The notes under the pieces are model-generated. The model saw only the letters and a list, made by a program, of their open reading frames with translations. It did no database searches and was not told the origin of the DNA. 64,000 bases of DNA from an uncultured Muribaculaceae bacterium (GTDB lineage Bacteria; Bacteroidota; Bacteroidia; Bacteroidales; Muribaculaceae), in contig CAJTWL010000005.1 of the NCBI GenBank assembly GCA_910579845.1, positions 1 to 64,000 of the forward strand, given 5' to 3'. Below, piece by piece: positions 19,113 through 28,722 of this stretch. Made by a program: the position numbers and the translations under genes. Each line of letters starts with the position of its first letter. The stretch's first letter is position 1.

Positions 19113-20803
19113 TAATCGGCTACCTGCTCCGGACGGAAATTACCGATAAACTCTGCATGTTTTGCCACCTCAGCCTGTCCAAGTCTGACAAAAACATTCA
19201 GTGATTTGCGGAATGAGCCGTCACGCTGGGCATCAGCAATAAGGAGATAACCCATTACTGTATATCCTGCCATTTCTACAAGACGACGTGCCATAAAGTC
19301 GTGGTATTCGGCACTGTCTACACCGTTGACTGCCTCGACTGCTTCGGCATACTGACGGGTCATCGTCTCAAGAACAGCCTTGACCTGAGCATCCTCTGCA
19401 GCTACCTGGTTTGCTTCCTGTTCTTTGATCCAGTTGAGGAATGTGCCTGTGGTGACGTGGCGGATGGCAGCCACGACCTGCAACTGTGTTGTTCCCTCAT
19501 AGATGGATGTTATACGGGCATCACGATAAACACGCTCACATGCGTAATCTTTCATAAAACCGGATCCACCATGAATCTGAATGCAATCATAAGCATTCTG
19601 GTTACAGAATTCGGAAGTCATTCCTTTTGCAAGGGGTGTGAAGGCGTCTGCAAGCCTGCTGTAATATTTGGATTCTTTCTTCTCCTCAACCTCAAGCTTG
19701 CGTTCTTTGGCGATATCATCGTAAATTTTATACATATCCACGAATCGTGTACAAGCATAAAGCAAAGAGCGTGACGCATCAAGTTTAGCCTTCATAACAG
19801 AAAGCATCTCGGCTACAGCGGGGAACTCAATAATGGCTTTCCCGAACTGTTTGCGGTCTTTCGCATATGCCAGAGCCTCACGATACGCAATTTCGCTGAC
19901 ACCTACACTCTGTGCGGCGATACCAAGGCGCGCGCCATTCATAAGCGCCATCACATATTTGATCAGACCAAGCTTGCGGCTGCCTACAAGCTCTGCAGGC
20001 GCATCCTTATAGACGAGCTCACATGTAGGGCTGCCCTTGATACCCATCTTATTTTCGATACGGCGTACATTAACTCCGCCGTTTCTCTTGTCGTAAATGA
20101 ACATGGAAAGACCGCGGCCGTCTTTTGTACCCTCTTCAGAACGGGCAAGGACGAGATGGATATCGCTGTCACCATTGGTGATAAACCGCTTAACTCCGTT
20201 AAGAACCCAGCTTCCATCCTCTTTCTGCGTAGCCTTGAGCATCACTGACTGCAGATCGGAACCGGCATCGGGTTCTGTAAGATCCATAGACATTGTCTCG
20301 CCTGCACACACTCTCGGAATATATTTCTGTTTCTGTTCCTCGTCTGCGAATTCATAAATTGTCTCCGCACAATCCTGAAGCCCCCATAGGTTCTCAAAAC
20401 CGGTGTCGGCACGACTGACCATATCCGCAGCCATGATATAAGGAGTAATCGGGAAGTTCAGACCGCCAAGACGACGGGGCATCGACATGCCCATCAGACC
20501 CGCTTTACGGCATACATCAAGATTCTTCTCCGTAGCAGAAGCATATATCACACGACCATTCTCTACTCTGGGACCTTCATGATCAACACTCTCCGCATTC
20601 TCGGCAATAATGTTGCCACAGATATCACCTACAATATCGAGAACTCTGTCATATGAATCCAAAGCATCCTCGAAATCTTTAGGCGCATAGTCAAATTTAT
20701 CCGCATCAGCGAAATTTCTCTCTTTCAATTCCACAATCTTTTTCATCATGGGATGATTGAGATAGAATTTCAGCGCTTCGTTGTCTGTATAGAAATTAGC
20801 CAT
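19100..20803 (-). CDS. Acyl-CoA dehydrogenase
   Basis: 567 residues from the ATG at 20803, 1 bp after the etfA stop. An upstream in-frame ATG at 20851 lies inside etfA and adds a non-conserved leader. FAD-dependent acyl-CoA dehydrogenase fold: MDLTEPDAGSDLQS and RFITNGDSD in the middle domain, RKQFGKAIIEFPAVAEML, and IYEGTTQLQ, whose Glu corresponds to the catalytic base of short-chain dehydrogenases. A C-terminal extension of about 120 residues is typical of the long Bacteroidetes type. Electrons go to the adjacent EtfAB. Chain-length preference is not readable. Confidence 0.92.
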   Translation of the reverse strand: MANFYTDNEALKFYLNHPMMKKIVELKERNFADADKFDYAPKDFEDALDSYDRVLDIVGDICGNIIAENAESVDHEGPRVENGRVIYASATEKNLDVCRKAGLMGMSMPRRLGGLNFPITPYIMAADMVSRADTGFENLWGLQDCAETIYEFADEEQKQKYIPRVCAGETMSMDLTEPDAGSDLQSVMLKATQKEDGSWVLNGVKRFITNGDSDIHLVLARSEEGTKDGRGLSMFIYDKRNGGVNVRRIENKMGIKGSPTCELVYKDAPAELVGSRKLGLIKYVMALMNGARLGIAAQSVGVSEIAYREALAYAKDRKQFGKAIIEFPAVAEMLSVMKAKLDASRSLLYACTRFVDMYKIYDDIAKERKLEVEEKKESKYYSRLADAFTPLAKGMTSEFCNQNAYDCIQIHGGSGFMKDYACERVYRDARITSIYEGTTQLQVVAAIRHVTTGTFLNWIKEQEANQVAAEDAQVKAVLETMTRQYAEAVEAVNGVDSAEYHDFMARRLVEMAGYTVMGYLLIADAQRDGSFRKSLNVFVRLGQAEVAKHAEFIGNFRPEQVADYLYK

Positions 20804-20804
20804 C

Positions 20805-21836
20805 TTATTTTGAATTCTTTTTATAATACTTAATGAGTTTCGGCAGAACATCTTCCATCTTGCCTGTAATCACAAAGTCTGCGATTGAATTGATCGGAGC
20901 CTCAGGATCTGAGTTGATAGAGATGATGATCGATGAATCCTGCATACCTGCGATATGCTGTATCTGACCTGAAATGCCACAAGCGATATAAAGCTTGGGA
21001 CGCACGGTCACTCCCGTCTGACCGATCTGACGGTCATGATCGACCCAACCGGCATCGACAGCGGCACGGCTTGCACCTACCTCTCCGCCGAGAACCTCTG
21101 CGAATTTTGTAAGAAGATCGAAATTCTCTTTGCTGCCCACGCCATAACCGCCGGCAACAATAACCGGAGAACCCTTGAGGTTGACTTTTGATTTCTCGAT
21201 ATGGCGATCTATCACCTCTACAACATAATCCTCCGGACTTGTGTATTTGTTTACATCGAGATCAACTACCTCTCCTTTATAATCCGGATCCTTGACCTCT
21301 TTCTTCATAACGCCCTCACGCACGGTTGCCATCTGAGGACGGTTGTCAGGATTGACAATTGTCGCAACTATATTGCCGCCGAAAGCAGGACGGATCTGAT
21401 AAAGCAGATTCTTATACTCTTTCCCTGTCTTGGGATCAGTATGGTCACCGATCTCCAGCGATGTGCAGTCGGCTGTCAAACCGCTATGAAGAGCCGATGA
21501 AACTCGCGGACCCAGATCACGGCCGATTGAAGTAGCTCCCATGAAAGCGATCTGCGGTTCCACCTCTTTGAAAAGATTGATGAGAATAGAGCTATGGGGA
21601 AGTGATGTATAAGGATACAGACGTTTGTCTTCAACCTTGTACACCTTGTCGACTCCATAAGGGAAAATCTGTTTCTCAATATCTTTAAGATTATCTCCGA
21701 CCACTACAGCCTCAAGCTTGATTCCAAGTTTATCGGCCAATGCGCGACCTTTGGTTAGAAGTTCAAGGCTGACATCTGCAACCTTGCCATCCTCATATTC
21801 GCAATATACGATCAAATTATTCTTTTCTGTTGCCAT
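20805..21836 (-). CDS. etfA: Electron transfer flavoprotein alpha subunit
   Basis: 343 residues. The C-terminal FAD-binding domain is clear (GGYGVGSKENF, GASRAAVDAGW, GQTGVTVRPKLYIACGISG, HIAGMQDSSIIISINSDPEAPI). It pairs with EtfB, encoded 2 bp upstream, to carry electrons from the acyl-CoA dehydrogenase encoded downstream. Confidence 0.96.
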   Translation of the reverse strand: MATEKNNLIVYCEYEDGKVADVSLELLTKGRALADKLGIKLEAVVVGDNLKDIEKQIFPYGVDKVYKVEDKRLYPYTSLPHSSILINLFKEVEPQIAFMGATSIGRDLGPRVSSALHSGLTADCTSLEIGDHTDPKTGKEYKNLLYQIRPAFGGNIVATIVNPDNRPQMATVREGVMKKEVKDPDYKGEVVDLDVNKYTSPEDYVVEVIDRHIEKSKVNLKGSPVIVAGGYGVGSKENFDLLTKFAEVLGGEVGASRAAVDAGWVDHDRQIGQTGVTVRPKLYIACGISGQIQHIAGMQDSSIIISINSDPEAPINSIADFVITGKMEDVLPKLIKYYKKNSK

Positions 21837-21838
21837 TT

Positions 21839-22708
21839 TTAGCCGATTGTATGGTTAGCGATTAATTCTTTAATAAGGTTCTCGAGATCCTCCTCAGTGT
21901 TATTTATACAACGGGCGTCTTTTGCAGTGAACACCACATTCTCGATTCCTTTAACCTTTGTCGGTGAACCGGCGAGTCCACACTGCTGTAGATCCGCCTC
22001 AACTGTAGCGGCACTCCATTCGCCTATCTGCAGATAAGGGCGAGCCTCTACAAATGCTTTTTTCTCTTCATCACCGGCAACCTCCGAAGGAACAGCCGCA
22101 TATTTGTATTTCTGTACATTGCGTGCATTACGCGGACGGCATTCATCGGCAGAACCGTTTACGGTCACAACCAATGGAAGCGGAGCCTTTACAGTTTCAA
22201 CGCCCCCCTCGAGACGACGCTTCACAATTGCTTTTCCATCCTCTACACTTACAATCTCCTCGGCATATGTAACCTGCGGCAGACCCAGTTTTTCGGCAAT
22301 CTGGGGACCGACCTGTGCGGTGTCGCCGTCGATAGCCTGACGTCCTCCGATAATCAGGTCGTAGTTTCCTATTTTACGCACAGCCGCGTTCAAGGCATAA
22401 GACGTAGCCAAAGTGTCAGCACCGGCAAAAGCACGGTCGGAAAGTACGATTCCATTGTCAGCTCCCCGGTAAAGGCCTTCGCGGATCACCTCTGCGGCGC
22501 GAGCCGGACCCATGGTGAGCAATGTCACTTTTGTACCGGGGTACATCTCTTTCAACTTCAATGCCTGCTCAAGGGCATTCAAATCTTCAGGATTGAAAAT
22601 GGCAGGCAGCACAGCACGATTGATCGTACCGTCCGCTTTCATAGCATCCTTGCCCACATTTCTTGTGTCGGGCACCTGCTTTGCCAATACAATAATGTTC
22701 AAACTCAT
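21839..22708 (-). CDS. etfB: Electron transfer flavoprotein beta subunit
   Basis: 289 residues from the ATG at 22708 (MSLNIIVLAKQVPDTRNV); the frame stays open to 22807 but the extra 33 codons are not family-like. It contains the ETF-beta signature with AMP-binding region (DNGIVLSDRAFAGADTLATSYAL, GRQAIDGDTAQVGPQIAEKL). First gene of etfB-etfA-acyl-CoA dehydrogenase. Confidence 0.95.
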   Translation of the reverse strand: MSLNIIVLAKQVPDTRNVGKDAMKADGTINRAVLPAIFNPEDLNALEQALKLKEMYPGTKVTLLTMGPARAAEVIREGLYRGADNGIVLSDRAFAGADTLATSYALNAAVRKIGNYDLIIGGRQAIDGDTAQVGPQIAEKLGLPQVTYAEEIVSVEDGKAIVKRRLEGGVETVKAPLPLVVTVNGSADECRPRNARNVQKYKYAAVPSEVAGDEEKKAFVEARPYLQIGEWSAATVEADLQQCGLAGSPTKVKGIENVVFTAKDARCINNTEEDLENLIKELIANHTIG

Positions 22709-23081
22709 GATTTGATATTTGTCTTTAGTTGTTATTTTGTTACATTCCAGAAATATAAGATATGCCCTATACTGACGCGACCATGCTGTTCCATCACCGC
22801 ATGGCAAATGGTCTTAATGTGTATTCGGATTAAAATTTCAACATACTACAGGTGTTCGCATATCTCCACTAATCGTACAAAGTTAATAAAAATTTCTCAA
22901 CTTGTGCTCATATTTTTAAAACATGTGCATTTTAACGGCACTATGGAGCCCTACAGCAAATGCAAAATCAGGCTGCCTTTTCGAAAAGACTCCCTACAAC
23001 AAAGAAGAGTCCGGTGCAATACCGAACTCTTTCTATAACCGGACAATGTTTAACCTGTCCGACTTTTTGGAGTCACTTCAC
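22709..23081. other. Intergenic region upstream of etfB; no gene seen
   Basis: No credible coding frame. On the minus strand a lone TAACTTTG -7-like box lies at 22878-22885 without a good -33 box, so it is only a weak etfB promoter candidate. Near 23038-23062 a small hairpin (cggaca / tgtccg) is followed by a T-run. It does not end any recognised rightward gene and leads into the REP/BIME-like unit. Confidence 0.4.
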
Positions 23082-23172
23082 GTTGGGAGGGGAGCTTGTC
23101 CTCAAGCTCCCTATACGGTTCAATGCTATTCTGCTATGTATTGGCGACTTGGGGACAAGTCGCCCTCCCAAC
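23082..23172. repeat. REP/BIME-like paired palindrome, copy 1
   Basis: A 91-bp unit bounded by a perfect 10-bp terminal inverted repeat (gttgggaggg / ccctcccaac). It contains two internal palindromes, ggagcttgtcctcaagctcc and ggcgacttggggacaagtcgcc, separated by an AT-rich spacer. Similarity to the copy near 48.8 kb extends outside the unit (ggagt-cacttcac upstream; acggcatc and aatccgtaa downstream). Confidence 0.85.
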
Positions 23173-23300
23173 CGCAGGATAACGGCATCATCTGTAAAAA
23201 CAATCCGTAATATTGCTGTCGGATAAAACAGATTCTAAAAGTTGAATTGCATTCCCGGTTCCAAATCCGAGCTGACGTCGGAAATATTTAGTAATAAGAT

Positions 23301-23331
23301 TTTGCGATTATGCTGGGAATTAATATATTTG
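23301..23331 (+). promoter_or_regulatory. Bacteroidetes-type promoter of the DUF4240 gene
   Basis: A TTTG -33 box at 23301-23304, a 19-bp spacer and a TATATTTG -7 box at 23324-23331. The start codon at 23404 leaves an untranslated leader of roughly 65 nt. Confidence 0.7.
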
Positions 23332-23403
23332 TCTCATCAATATACCACGTTGCAATTTTTATTAAGTTTGAATTTGAATACTTACTTAACTACTTATGTG
23401 TTT

Positions 23404-24111
23404 ATGAAAACAAATTCCACTGAAAACCGACAGGCCGGACTGTTACAGAGACTGAGAAACTTCTTTTGCTGTAGAAACAATAATAAAAACGAGGTTGCCT
23501 ACGCCTCAGAATCAAACCCAAACAAAGAGATATCTCCAAAGAGCAAACCGGAAATAGAAATCCCCGAATCTGAAAAGAAAGATGCATCAAAATTAATGAC
23601 TGAAGACAAGTTCTGGAATCTGATCGGAAATCCGCAATCTCCCGACAGTCTTTATGACAGGTTGTCTCCCCTTTCGGAAGATGAATTGTTCGGTTTCAGC
23701 TATTGGTGGGAGCATTTCCATGATATTTCCTATCGGCAGGATCTTTGGGCGGCCGCATACATTTATCGTGGCGGTTGTGGCGATGACAGTTTCGATTATT
23801 TCCGCTTTTGGCTCATCACTCAGGGGCGCGAAGTATTCTATAACGCGATGAAGAATGCCGATTCACTGTGCGATATATTTGCCACAGTGACCGATGATGA
23901 TATCACAGATGAAGAATCAGACTATTTAGTAATGGATATACTCAATCGCCGAAACAATGACAGCAACTATTTCGACTTGGCATCAAGAAAATACAAGATG
24001 CCTCAGGAAATATTGCCGGAGATGGAGTTTGAGTGGGAAGAGGATGACGAGGAATCAATACGCCGGGTATGTCCCAATACTTTCGACAAATGGTGGGGCG
24101 AATGCAGATAA
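23404..24111 (+). CDS. DUF4240 family protein
   Basis: 235 residues from the ATG at 23404. The frame is open further upstream only through a TTG, and the promoter at 23301-23331 supports the later start. The first 60 residues are polar and Lys/Asn-rich with FFCC. From about 62 the DUF4240 pattern appears: FWNLIG, LWAAAYIYRGGCGDDSFDYFRFWLITQG, and a Trp-rich end (FDKWWGECR). The family is found as stand-alone cytoplasmic proteins, sometimes in polymorphic-toxin or immunity settings, with no established biochemical role. No toxin neighbour is visible here. Confidence 0.8.
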   Translation: MKTNSTENRQAGLLQRLRNFFCCRNNNKNEVAYASESNPNKEISPKSKPEIEIPESEKKDASKLMTEDKFWNLIGNPQSPDSLYDRLSPLSEDELFGFSYWWEHFHDISYRQDLWAAAYIYRGGCGDDSFDYFRFWLITQGREVFYNAMKNADSLCDIFATVTDDDITDEESDYLVMDILNRRNNDSNYFDLASRKYKMPQEILPEMEFEWEEDDEESIRRVCPNTFDKWWGECR

Positions 24112-24126
24112 TGGCTTTAAACATTT

Positions 24127-24157
24127 TTTGACAATTCGAAAATAATTTATAATTTTG
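24127..24157 (+). promoter_or_regulatory. Promoter of the cobalamin uptake operon
   Basis: A TTTG -33 box at 24127-24130, a 19-bp spacer and a TAATTTTG -7 box at 24150-24157. Transcription would begin a few bases before the riboswitch. Confidence 0.75.
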
Positions 24158-24163
24158 CAATGA

Positions 24164-24336
24164 TTTGGTTGGCTAATGCCATTAAAAGGGAACCGGGTGC
24201 GAATCCCGGACAGTCCCGCTGCGGTAAGTCTCCATAAAGGCTTCCTCCGCGACACACGCTAACGAAGTGTCAAGCCACTGTTTCATTTGAAACGGGAAGG
24301 TGGAGGAAAGTCGAGACAAGTCCGAAGACCTGCCAT
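24164..24336 (+). ncRNA. Cobalamin (adenosylcobalamin) riboswitch
   Basis: Conserved core blocks appear in order: aaaagggaa near 24184, gaatcccgga-cagtcccgctgcggtaa near 24201-24228, the B12-box half agccactg near 24273, gggaaggtgg near 24294, and agtccgaagacctgcc near 24319. The region lies 47 nt upstream of the btuB start. No strong terminator hairpin with a T-run follows, so control is more likely at translation initiation. It should repress the downstream B12 uptake operon when cobalamin is plentiful. Confidence 0.95.
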
Positions 24337-24382
24337 TTCATATATAGTTTTGTAGTATACGGGTTATTAGGCAGCAAAACAA

Positions 24383-26404
24383 ATGGACAGGAATCTTAAA
24401 TCATATCCTTTATTGCTGCTCGTGACCATCGCGGTTACGGGCAATTTATTTTGTGAGGCACACGGAAGAGTGCCCCACAACAATGACACCACTGTCAACA
24501 CGCTTGATGATCTTGAAGTCGTAAGCAGAGTAGAGAACCGTGAAGTCAAGGCTGCCATGCCGCTGCAGATAATGACTGAAGCGGAAATCCGTCGGTTAGG
24601 TATAACAGATGTGGCTGATGCTGTCAGACGTTTCTCAGGAGTCAATGTCCGTGACTATGGCGGTCTCGGAGGAGTGAAGACTGTCTCGGTACGCAACATG
24701 GGAGCTTCTCATACAGCTGTAAGTTATGACGGCGTACCTGTCGACAACATTGAAGGCGGACAGGTGGATATAGGAAGATTCTCACTGAACAATATTTCCA
24801 GACTTACTCTTGCCGTGGGACAGGAGAATGATCTTCTGCAATGTGCGCGGTTATATTCATCGGCATCGGTGCTTGGCATAACGACTCAACATCCCCGGTT
24901 TTCAAAAAACAGGAATTTAAGTCTCGAAGCAAAGATCAACACCGGATCATGGGGTTATGTCAGTCCCTATATCAAATATTCCCAAAAGATCTCCGACAAG
25001 CTGTTCACAAGTATCGAAGGGGATTACACACGATCCGACGGCAGATATCCGTTCACCATTAAGAACGGATCGGAAACTATCCGGGGAAAACGGGTAAACT
25101 CGGAAATTCAAAACTGGCATGCCGAAGCAAATCTTTATATTCCGTTCTCCGACAGACATAAGATAGATGTAAAGGGATACTTTTATAATTCAAAACGAGG
25201 AGTTCCCGGTGCTGTCACTCTCTACAATCCCGTATCTACTGAAACATTATGGGGACGTGATGCATTTGCGCAAATCAGATACAGAGGGAATCTCTCTGAG
25301 AGATGGAAAATCCAGGTAATCGGCAAGTATGCCAACGGATGGTCGAGAGAACGGGAAACCGGAAATCAGTATTCCGGCGGTCTATGGCAAGCCGAGTACA
25401 CGCAAAATGAGTATTTCATATCCGGATCGGCAAGCTATAATCCTCTGAAGGGTCTATATTTTGCTTTGGCTCAGGATGTGATGTTCAATAACCTCTCCTT
25501 CACAAAAGCCAATTGCCCGTATCCTTCAAGAACAACATCCTACACTTCATTTACAGCAAAATACGAAGGCAACAGATATGAGATCATAGCCAATATCAAT
25601 GGTGTTGCCACTTCAGAAATAGTAAAGCAAGGCAAAGCTCCGGATTCTTTCAAATGCATCAACCCTTCTGTCGGAGCCACCTGGCAGCCCCTCGCGGAAA
25701 CAGGATGGAACCTGAGAGCCATGTATAAAAAGACCAATCGTCTTCCGACTTTCAACGATCTGTATTATGACCGGCTCGGTGTCCGGACTCTACGGCCTGA
25801 AAAAGCTGACGAATACAATATCGGAACCACATGGATGAGTGAAAATATCGGATTTCTCGAATATCTGTCATTTACAGCGGATGCTTATTATAATTATGTG
25901 AAGGACAAGATAGTGGCAATGCCTTCGACACACAACTGGAGAATGATGAATTACGGAAAAGTACGCATCTACGGCATTGACATAAATGCATTTGGCTCAT
26001 TCCTATTGGGACACGACATGCATATAAATCTGTCGGGAGCCTACAGTTGGCACAAGACTGTCGATATAACTGACAGTTCATCCTCCGCATACAAGAGCGA
26101 ACTGCCATATTCTCCTCAACATTCAGGAAATCTCTCGGTCTCTTTCAGCTCCCGCTGGATTGAATTGGGCTATTCATTGTACGCTGTGGGGAAATGCTAT
26201 TTCATGGCTCAGAATATACCCGCCAATAGATTGGACGGCTATATCGAACAATCAATATCAGCCGGTCATGAATTTCACATAAAAGATTGTGTTATCGGTC
26301 TTAGGGGTGAAATAATCAACCTGGGAAATGCCGAATACGAGGTAATCAAATATTATCCGATGCCGGGCAGATCATTCCGGATATCATTGAATTTCAAACT
26401 ATAA
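24383..26404 (+). CDS. btuB: TonB-dependent vitamin B12 receptor BtuB
   Basis: 673 residues. A signal peptide is followed by a plug domain (about 50-165: TEAEIRRLGITDVADAVRRFSGVNV and a VRNMGASHTAVSYDGVPVDN segment) and a beta-barrel ending GRSFRISLNFKL. It lacks the N-terminal carboxypeptidase-like domain of many Bacteroidetes receptors. It lies directly behind the cobalamin riboswitch and ahead of a btuG-like gene and btuFCD, which fixes the ligand as a corrinoid. Confidence 0.93.
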   Translation: MDRNLKSYPLLLLVTIAVTGNLFCEAHGRVPHNNDTTVNTLDDLEVVSRVENREVKAAMPLQIMTEAEIRRLGITDVADAVRRFSGVNVRDYGGLGGVKTVSVRNMGASHTAVSYDGVPVDNIEGGQVDIGRFSLNNISRLTLAVGQENDLLQCARLYSSASVLGITTQHPRFSKNRNLSLEAKINTGSWGYVSPYIKYSQKISDKLFTSIEGDYTRSDGRYPFTIKNGSETIRGKRVNSEIQNWHAEANLYIPFSDRHKIDVKGYFYNSKRGVPGAVTLYNPVSTETLWGRDAFAQIRYRGNLSERWKIQVIGKYANGWSRERETGNQYSGGLWQAEYTQNEYFISGSASYNPLKGLYFALAQDVMFNNLSFTKANCPYPSRTTSYTSFTAKYEGNRYEIIANINGVATSEIVKQGKAPDSFKCINPSVGATWQPLAETGWNLRAMYKKTNRLPTFNDLYYDRLGVRTLRPEKADEYNIGTTWMSENIGFLEYLSFTADAYYNYVKDKIVAMPSTHNWRMMNYGKVRIYGIDINAFGSFLLGHDMHINLSGAYSWHKTVDITDSSSSAYKSELPYSPQHSGNLSVSFSSRWIELGYSLYAVGKCYFMAQNIPANRLDGYIEQSISAGHEFHIKDCVIGLRGEIINLGNAEYEVIKYYPMPGRSFRISLNFKL

Positions 26405-26441
26405 TTAATAAGAATTAATGGACATTATAATTAAAACGAAT

Positions 26442-27566
26442 ATGAAAAAACTTAGATTTATCCATGCCCTTGCGTTAGGATTAGCCGTATTAGGCTTGGC
26501 TTCCTGTGACTCAAAAGATGAACCAAAAAATCCAGCCGTCGATCCTTCTGCCAACGGGATCATGATACTTAATCAAGGCTCATATGAAAAGAATAACGCA
26601 GGGATTTCATACATTAAAGATAACGACGGAGAAATATCACTGATTTCCGATTATTTCTTCGAAAAAAACAATTCAAGACTTGGAGACAACGCCACAGACA
26701 TAGCAGTTTACAACGGTTATATCTATGTTTCTCTCACTGGATCCAACTGCATATACAAACTCGACAAGACGGGAACAATACAATCCAAAGTATTGTTCCA
26801 TACCGACAAGGACCTGCAGGGTGGCGTACGCTACATGGCTTTCAAGGATAATTATATCTATGCAAGTTTTTACGGCGGCATCGTCGCAAAAATATCTATT
26901 GACAACTTGAATGTAGAATCAAAACTTAAAACTCCTGGCGCAAATCTTGAAGGGATTGCAGAGGTCAACGGCTCGATATATGTGGCTGATTCCTACGAAT
27001 CTGTTTATGACGCCACAACCGGCAAGAGCGACACAAAGTATAATGATCGGCTATATATCATCGACCCCAAGACATTTACTGTGGCAGGGTCTGTCAAGGT
27101 TGCTGTCAATCCAAACAAACTTATGGCATACGACGGCAAACTCTTCCTTATCTCTTGGGGAAATTATGCCGACAAAGGATACTCATTCCAGATGATAGAG
27201 CCATCTGCCGGCAATAAGGTGACGGAACTCGGTACAGCTACAGACATGGGTATCGGGAACGGCAAGGTTTACCTGCTGAATTCTGTGACAGACTGGACAA
27301 CATGGACATCCACCAACACCTGGTTCACATATGACATCGAGAGCAAAACGATGAATCAGACCTCATTCATGAAGAATGCGCCGGAGAACCTTGCAACCGA
27401 CCATATTTCAATGATCACAGTTGACAGCAAATCAGGCGATATATATATCGGAACCACAAGATACACTCTTGGAAACGGACAGATTTATGGTTTCTCCAAA
27501 GACGGAACAATGAAAATAAATTCAGACTGTGGCGGTCAGAACCCGATAGGTGCTGTCTTTATGTAA
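26442..27566 (+). CDS. btuG: BtuG-like surface corrinoid-binding beta-propeller lipoprotein
   Basis: 374 residues from the ATG at 26442 (MKKLRFIHALALG, a good signal-peptide start; an ATG at 26418 adds 8 residues). The lipobox is GLASC. The mature part is a repeated YncE/DUF5074-like propeller, with blades such as NGYIYVSLTGSNCIYKLD, DNYIYASFYGGIVAKI and NGSIYVADSYE. In Bacteroides, BtuG proteins of this fold sit on BtuB, bind B12 very tightly and capture it from host intrinsic factor. Assignment rests on fold, lipobox and position 3' of btuB. Confidence 0.82.
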   Translation: MKKLRFIHALALGLAVLGLASCDSKDEPKNPAVDPSANGIMILNQGSYEKNNAGISYIKDNDGEISLISDYFFEKNNSRLGDNATDIAVYNGYIYVSLTGSNCIYKLDKTGTIQSKVLFHTDKDLQGGVRYMAFKDNYIYASFYGGIVAKISIDNLNVESKLKTPGANLEGIAEVNGSIYVADSYESVYDATTGKSDTKYNDRLYIIDPKTFTVAGSVKVAVNPNKLMAYDGKLFLISWGNYADKGYSFQMIEPSAGNKVTELGTATDMGIGNGKVYLLNSVTDWTTWTSTNTWFTYDIESKTMNQTSFMKNAPENLATDHISMITVDSKSGDIYIGTTRYTLGNGQIYGFSKDGTMKINSDCGGQNPIGAVFM

Positions 27567-27579
27567 GTTATAGCAGTAA

Positions 27580-28719
27580 ATGATAATAAATTGGTTTAAT
27601 AGATTTGTAATTCTATGCATGTGTCTGCTGTCGTTTTCATGCGGCGGCAGACACGATTGTATTGCGGATGATAGTGAGATTCAGCTTAAATATGCCTCTT
27701 TATTGAAAATTTCAGAAGGGAACGGATACACTCATGTAACAGTAAAAAATCCCTGGGATACAACGAAGATACTCCATTCATATGTTCTCGTACCGGACTC
27801 TCTTCCACTGCAGGAATGTTACCCAGAAGGCACTCTGATACGCACTCCTGTCAAGCGGGCACTGGTATTTTCCTCGGTTCACAGCAGCCTGCTCGATGAG
27901 TTTGGTGCCATCGATGCTGTGGCAGGAGTTTGCGATACGAAATATATGCATAATACAGAACTTTCCAGCAAACTGAAAGAGGGAAAGATAGCGGATTGTG
28001 GAGGATCCATGTCTCCTGACATGGAAAAGATCATTGCGTTGTCACCGGACGCACTGTTTCTATCACCATACCAGGATCCTGCTCCATACGCAAAATTGAC
28101 GGAACTTGGCATTCCGACGGTGGAATGTGCCGATTATATGGAAACGAATCCTCTGGGACGTGCAGAGTGGATCCTCTTCTATGCGGCTCTTGTCAATAAA
28201 ACCGATTACGGCAAAGAGATATTTGCCAAAGTGGAAAAGGAGTATACACGACTTAAAAAGATTGCCTCAAATGTAAAAGAGAGACCTTTGATACTCACAG
28301 AACTGAAACAGGGGGATACCTGGTTTCTGCCTGCACAGTCATCTACGACAGCTATCTTTATAAAGGATGCAGGCGGCAAACTACCGGATATTGTAGATGG
28401 TGAAGGAGGAAGCATTCCTTTCACTCCCGAAAAGGTTTTAATGAGCGCTTCCGACGCGGACTTCTGGATAATCAAATATTACAGTGACAAGGATATTACC
28501 TACAAATGGATCGGGGATGAGTCATCGTTGTACAGGAATTTCAAGCCATTCAATGAACGAATGATATTCGCATGCAACACATCGGACAAATTGTTTTATG
28601 AAGAAGTGCCTTTTCACCCGCACTGGCTGCTCGCCGATATGATATCCGTATTTCATCCGGAATTGGGCGTAAAACCCTATTCCGGCAAAGATTATTTCAG
28701 CAACCCTTCTGAACAATAG
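27580..28719 (+). CDS. btuF: Corrinoid ABC transporter substrate-binding lipoprotein (BtuF-like)
   Basis: 379 residues with lipobox LSFSC at Cys20. A class III periplasmic-binding fold is visible: KRALVFSSVHSSLLDEFGAIDAVAGVC, then SPDMEKIIALSPDALFLSPYQDP, and a C-terminal lobe. It is longer than E. coli BtuF (266), mostly through an N-terminal extension. It would hand cobalamin from BtuB to BtuCD and lies 3 bp before btuC. Confidence 0.88.
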   Translation: MIINWFNRFVILCMCLLSFSCGGRHDCIADDSEIQLKYASLLKISEGNGYTHVTVKNPWDTTKILHSYVLVPDSLPLQECYPEGTLIRTPVKRALVFSSVHSSLLDEFGAIDAVAGVCDTKYMHNTELSSKLKEGKIADCGGSMSPDMEKIIALSPDALFLSPYQDPAPYAKLTELGIPTVECADYMETNPLGRAEWILFYAALVNKTDYGKEIFAKVEKEYTRLKKIASNVKERPLILTELKQGDTWFLPAQSSTTAIFIKDAGGKLPDIVDGEGGSIPFTPEKVLMSASDADFWIIKYYSDKDITYKWIGDESSLYRNFKPFNERMIFACNTSDKLFYEEVPFHPHWLLADMISVFHPELGVKPYSGKDYFSNPSEQ

Positions 28720-28722
28720 TAT

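Noticed and set aside
19301..19774. 157-codon plus-strand frame with many cysteines
   Set aside because: Lies inside the acyl-CoA dehydrogenase gene on the other strand. The cysteines come from reversed common codons, so it is not a second Cys-rich peptide.
23082..23172. CRISPR array or part of one
   Set aside because: The repeats are single, widely separated palindromic units with no regularly spaced unique spacers and no cas genes.
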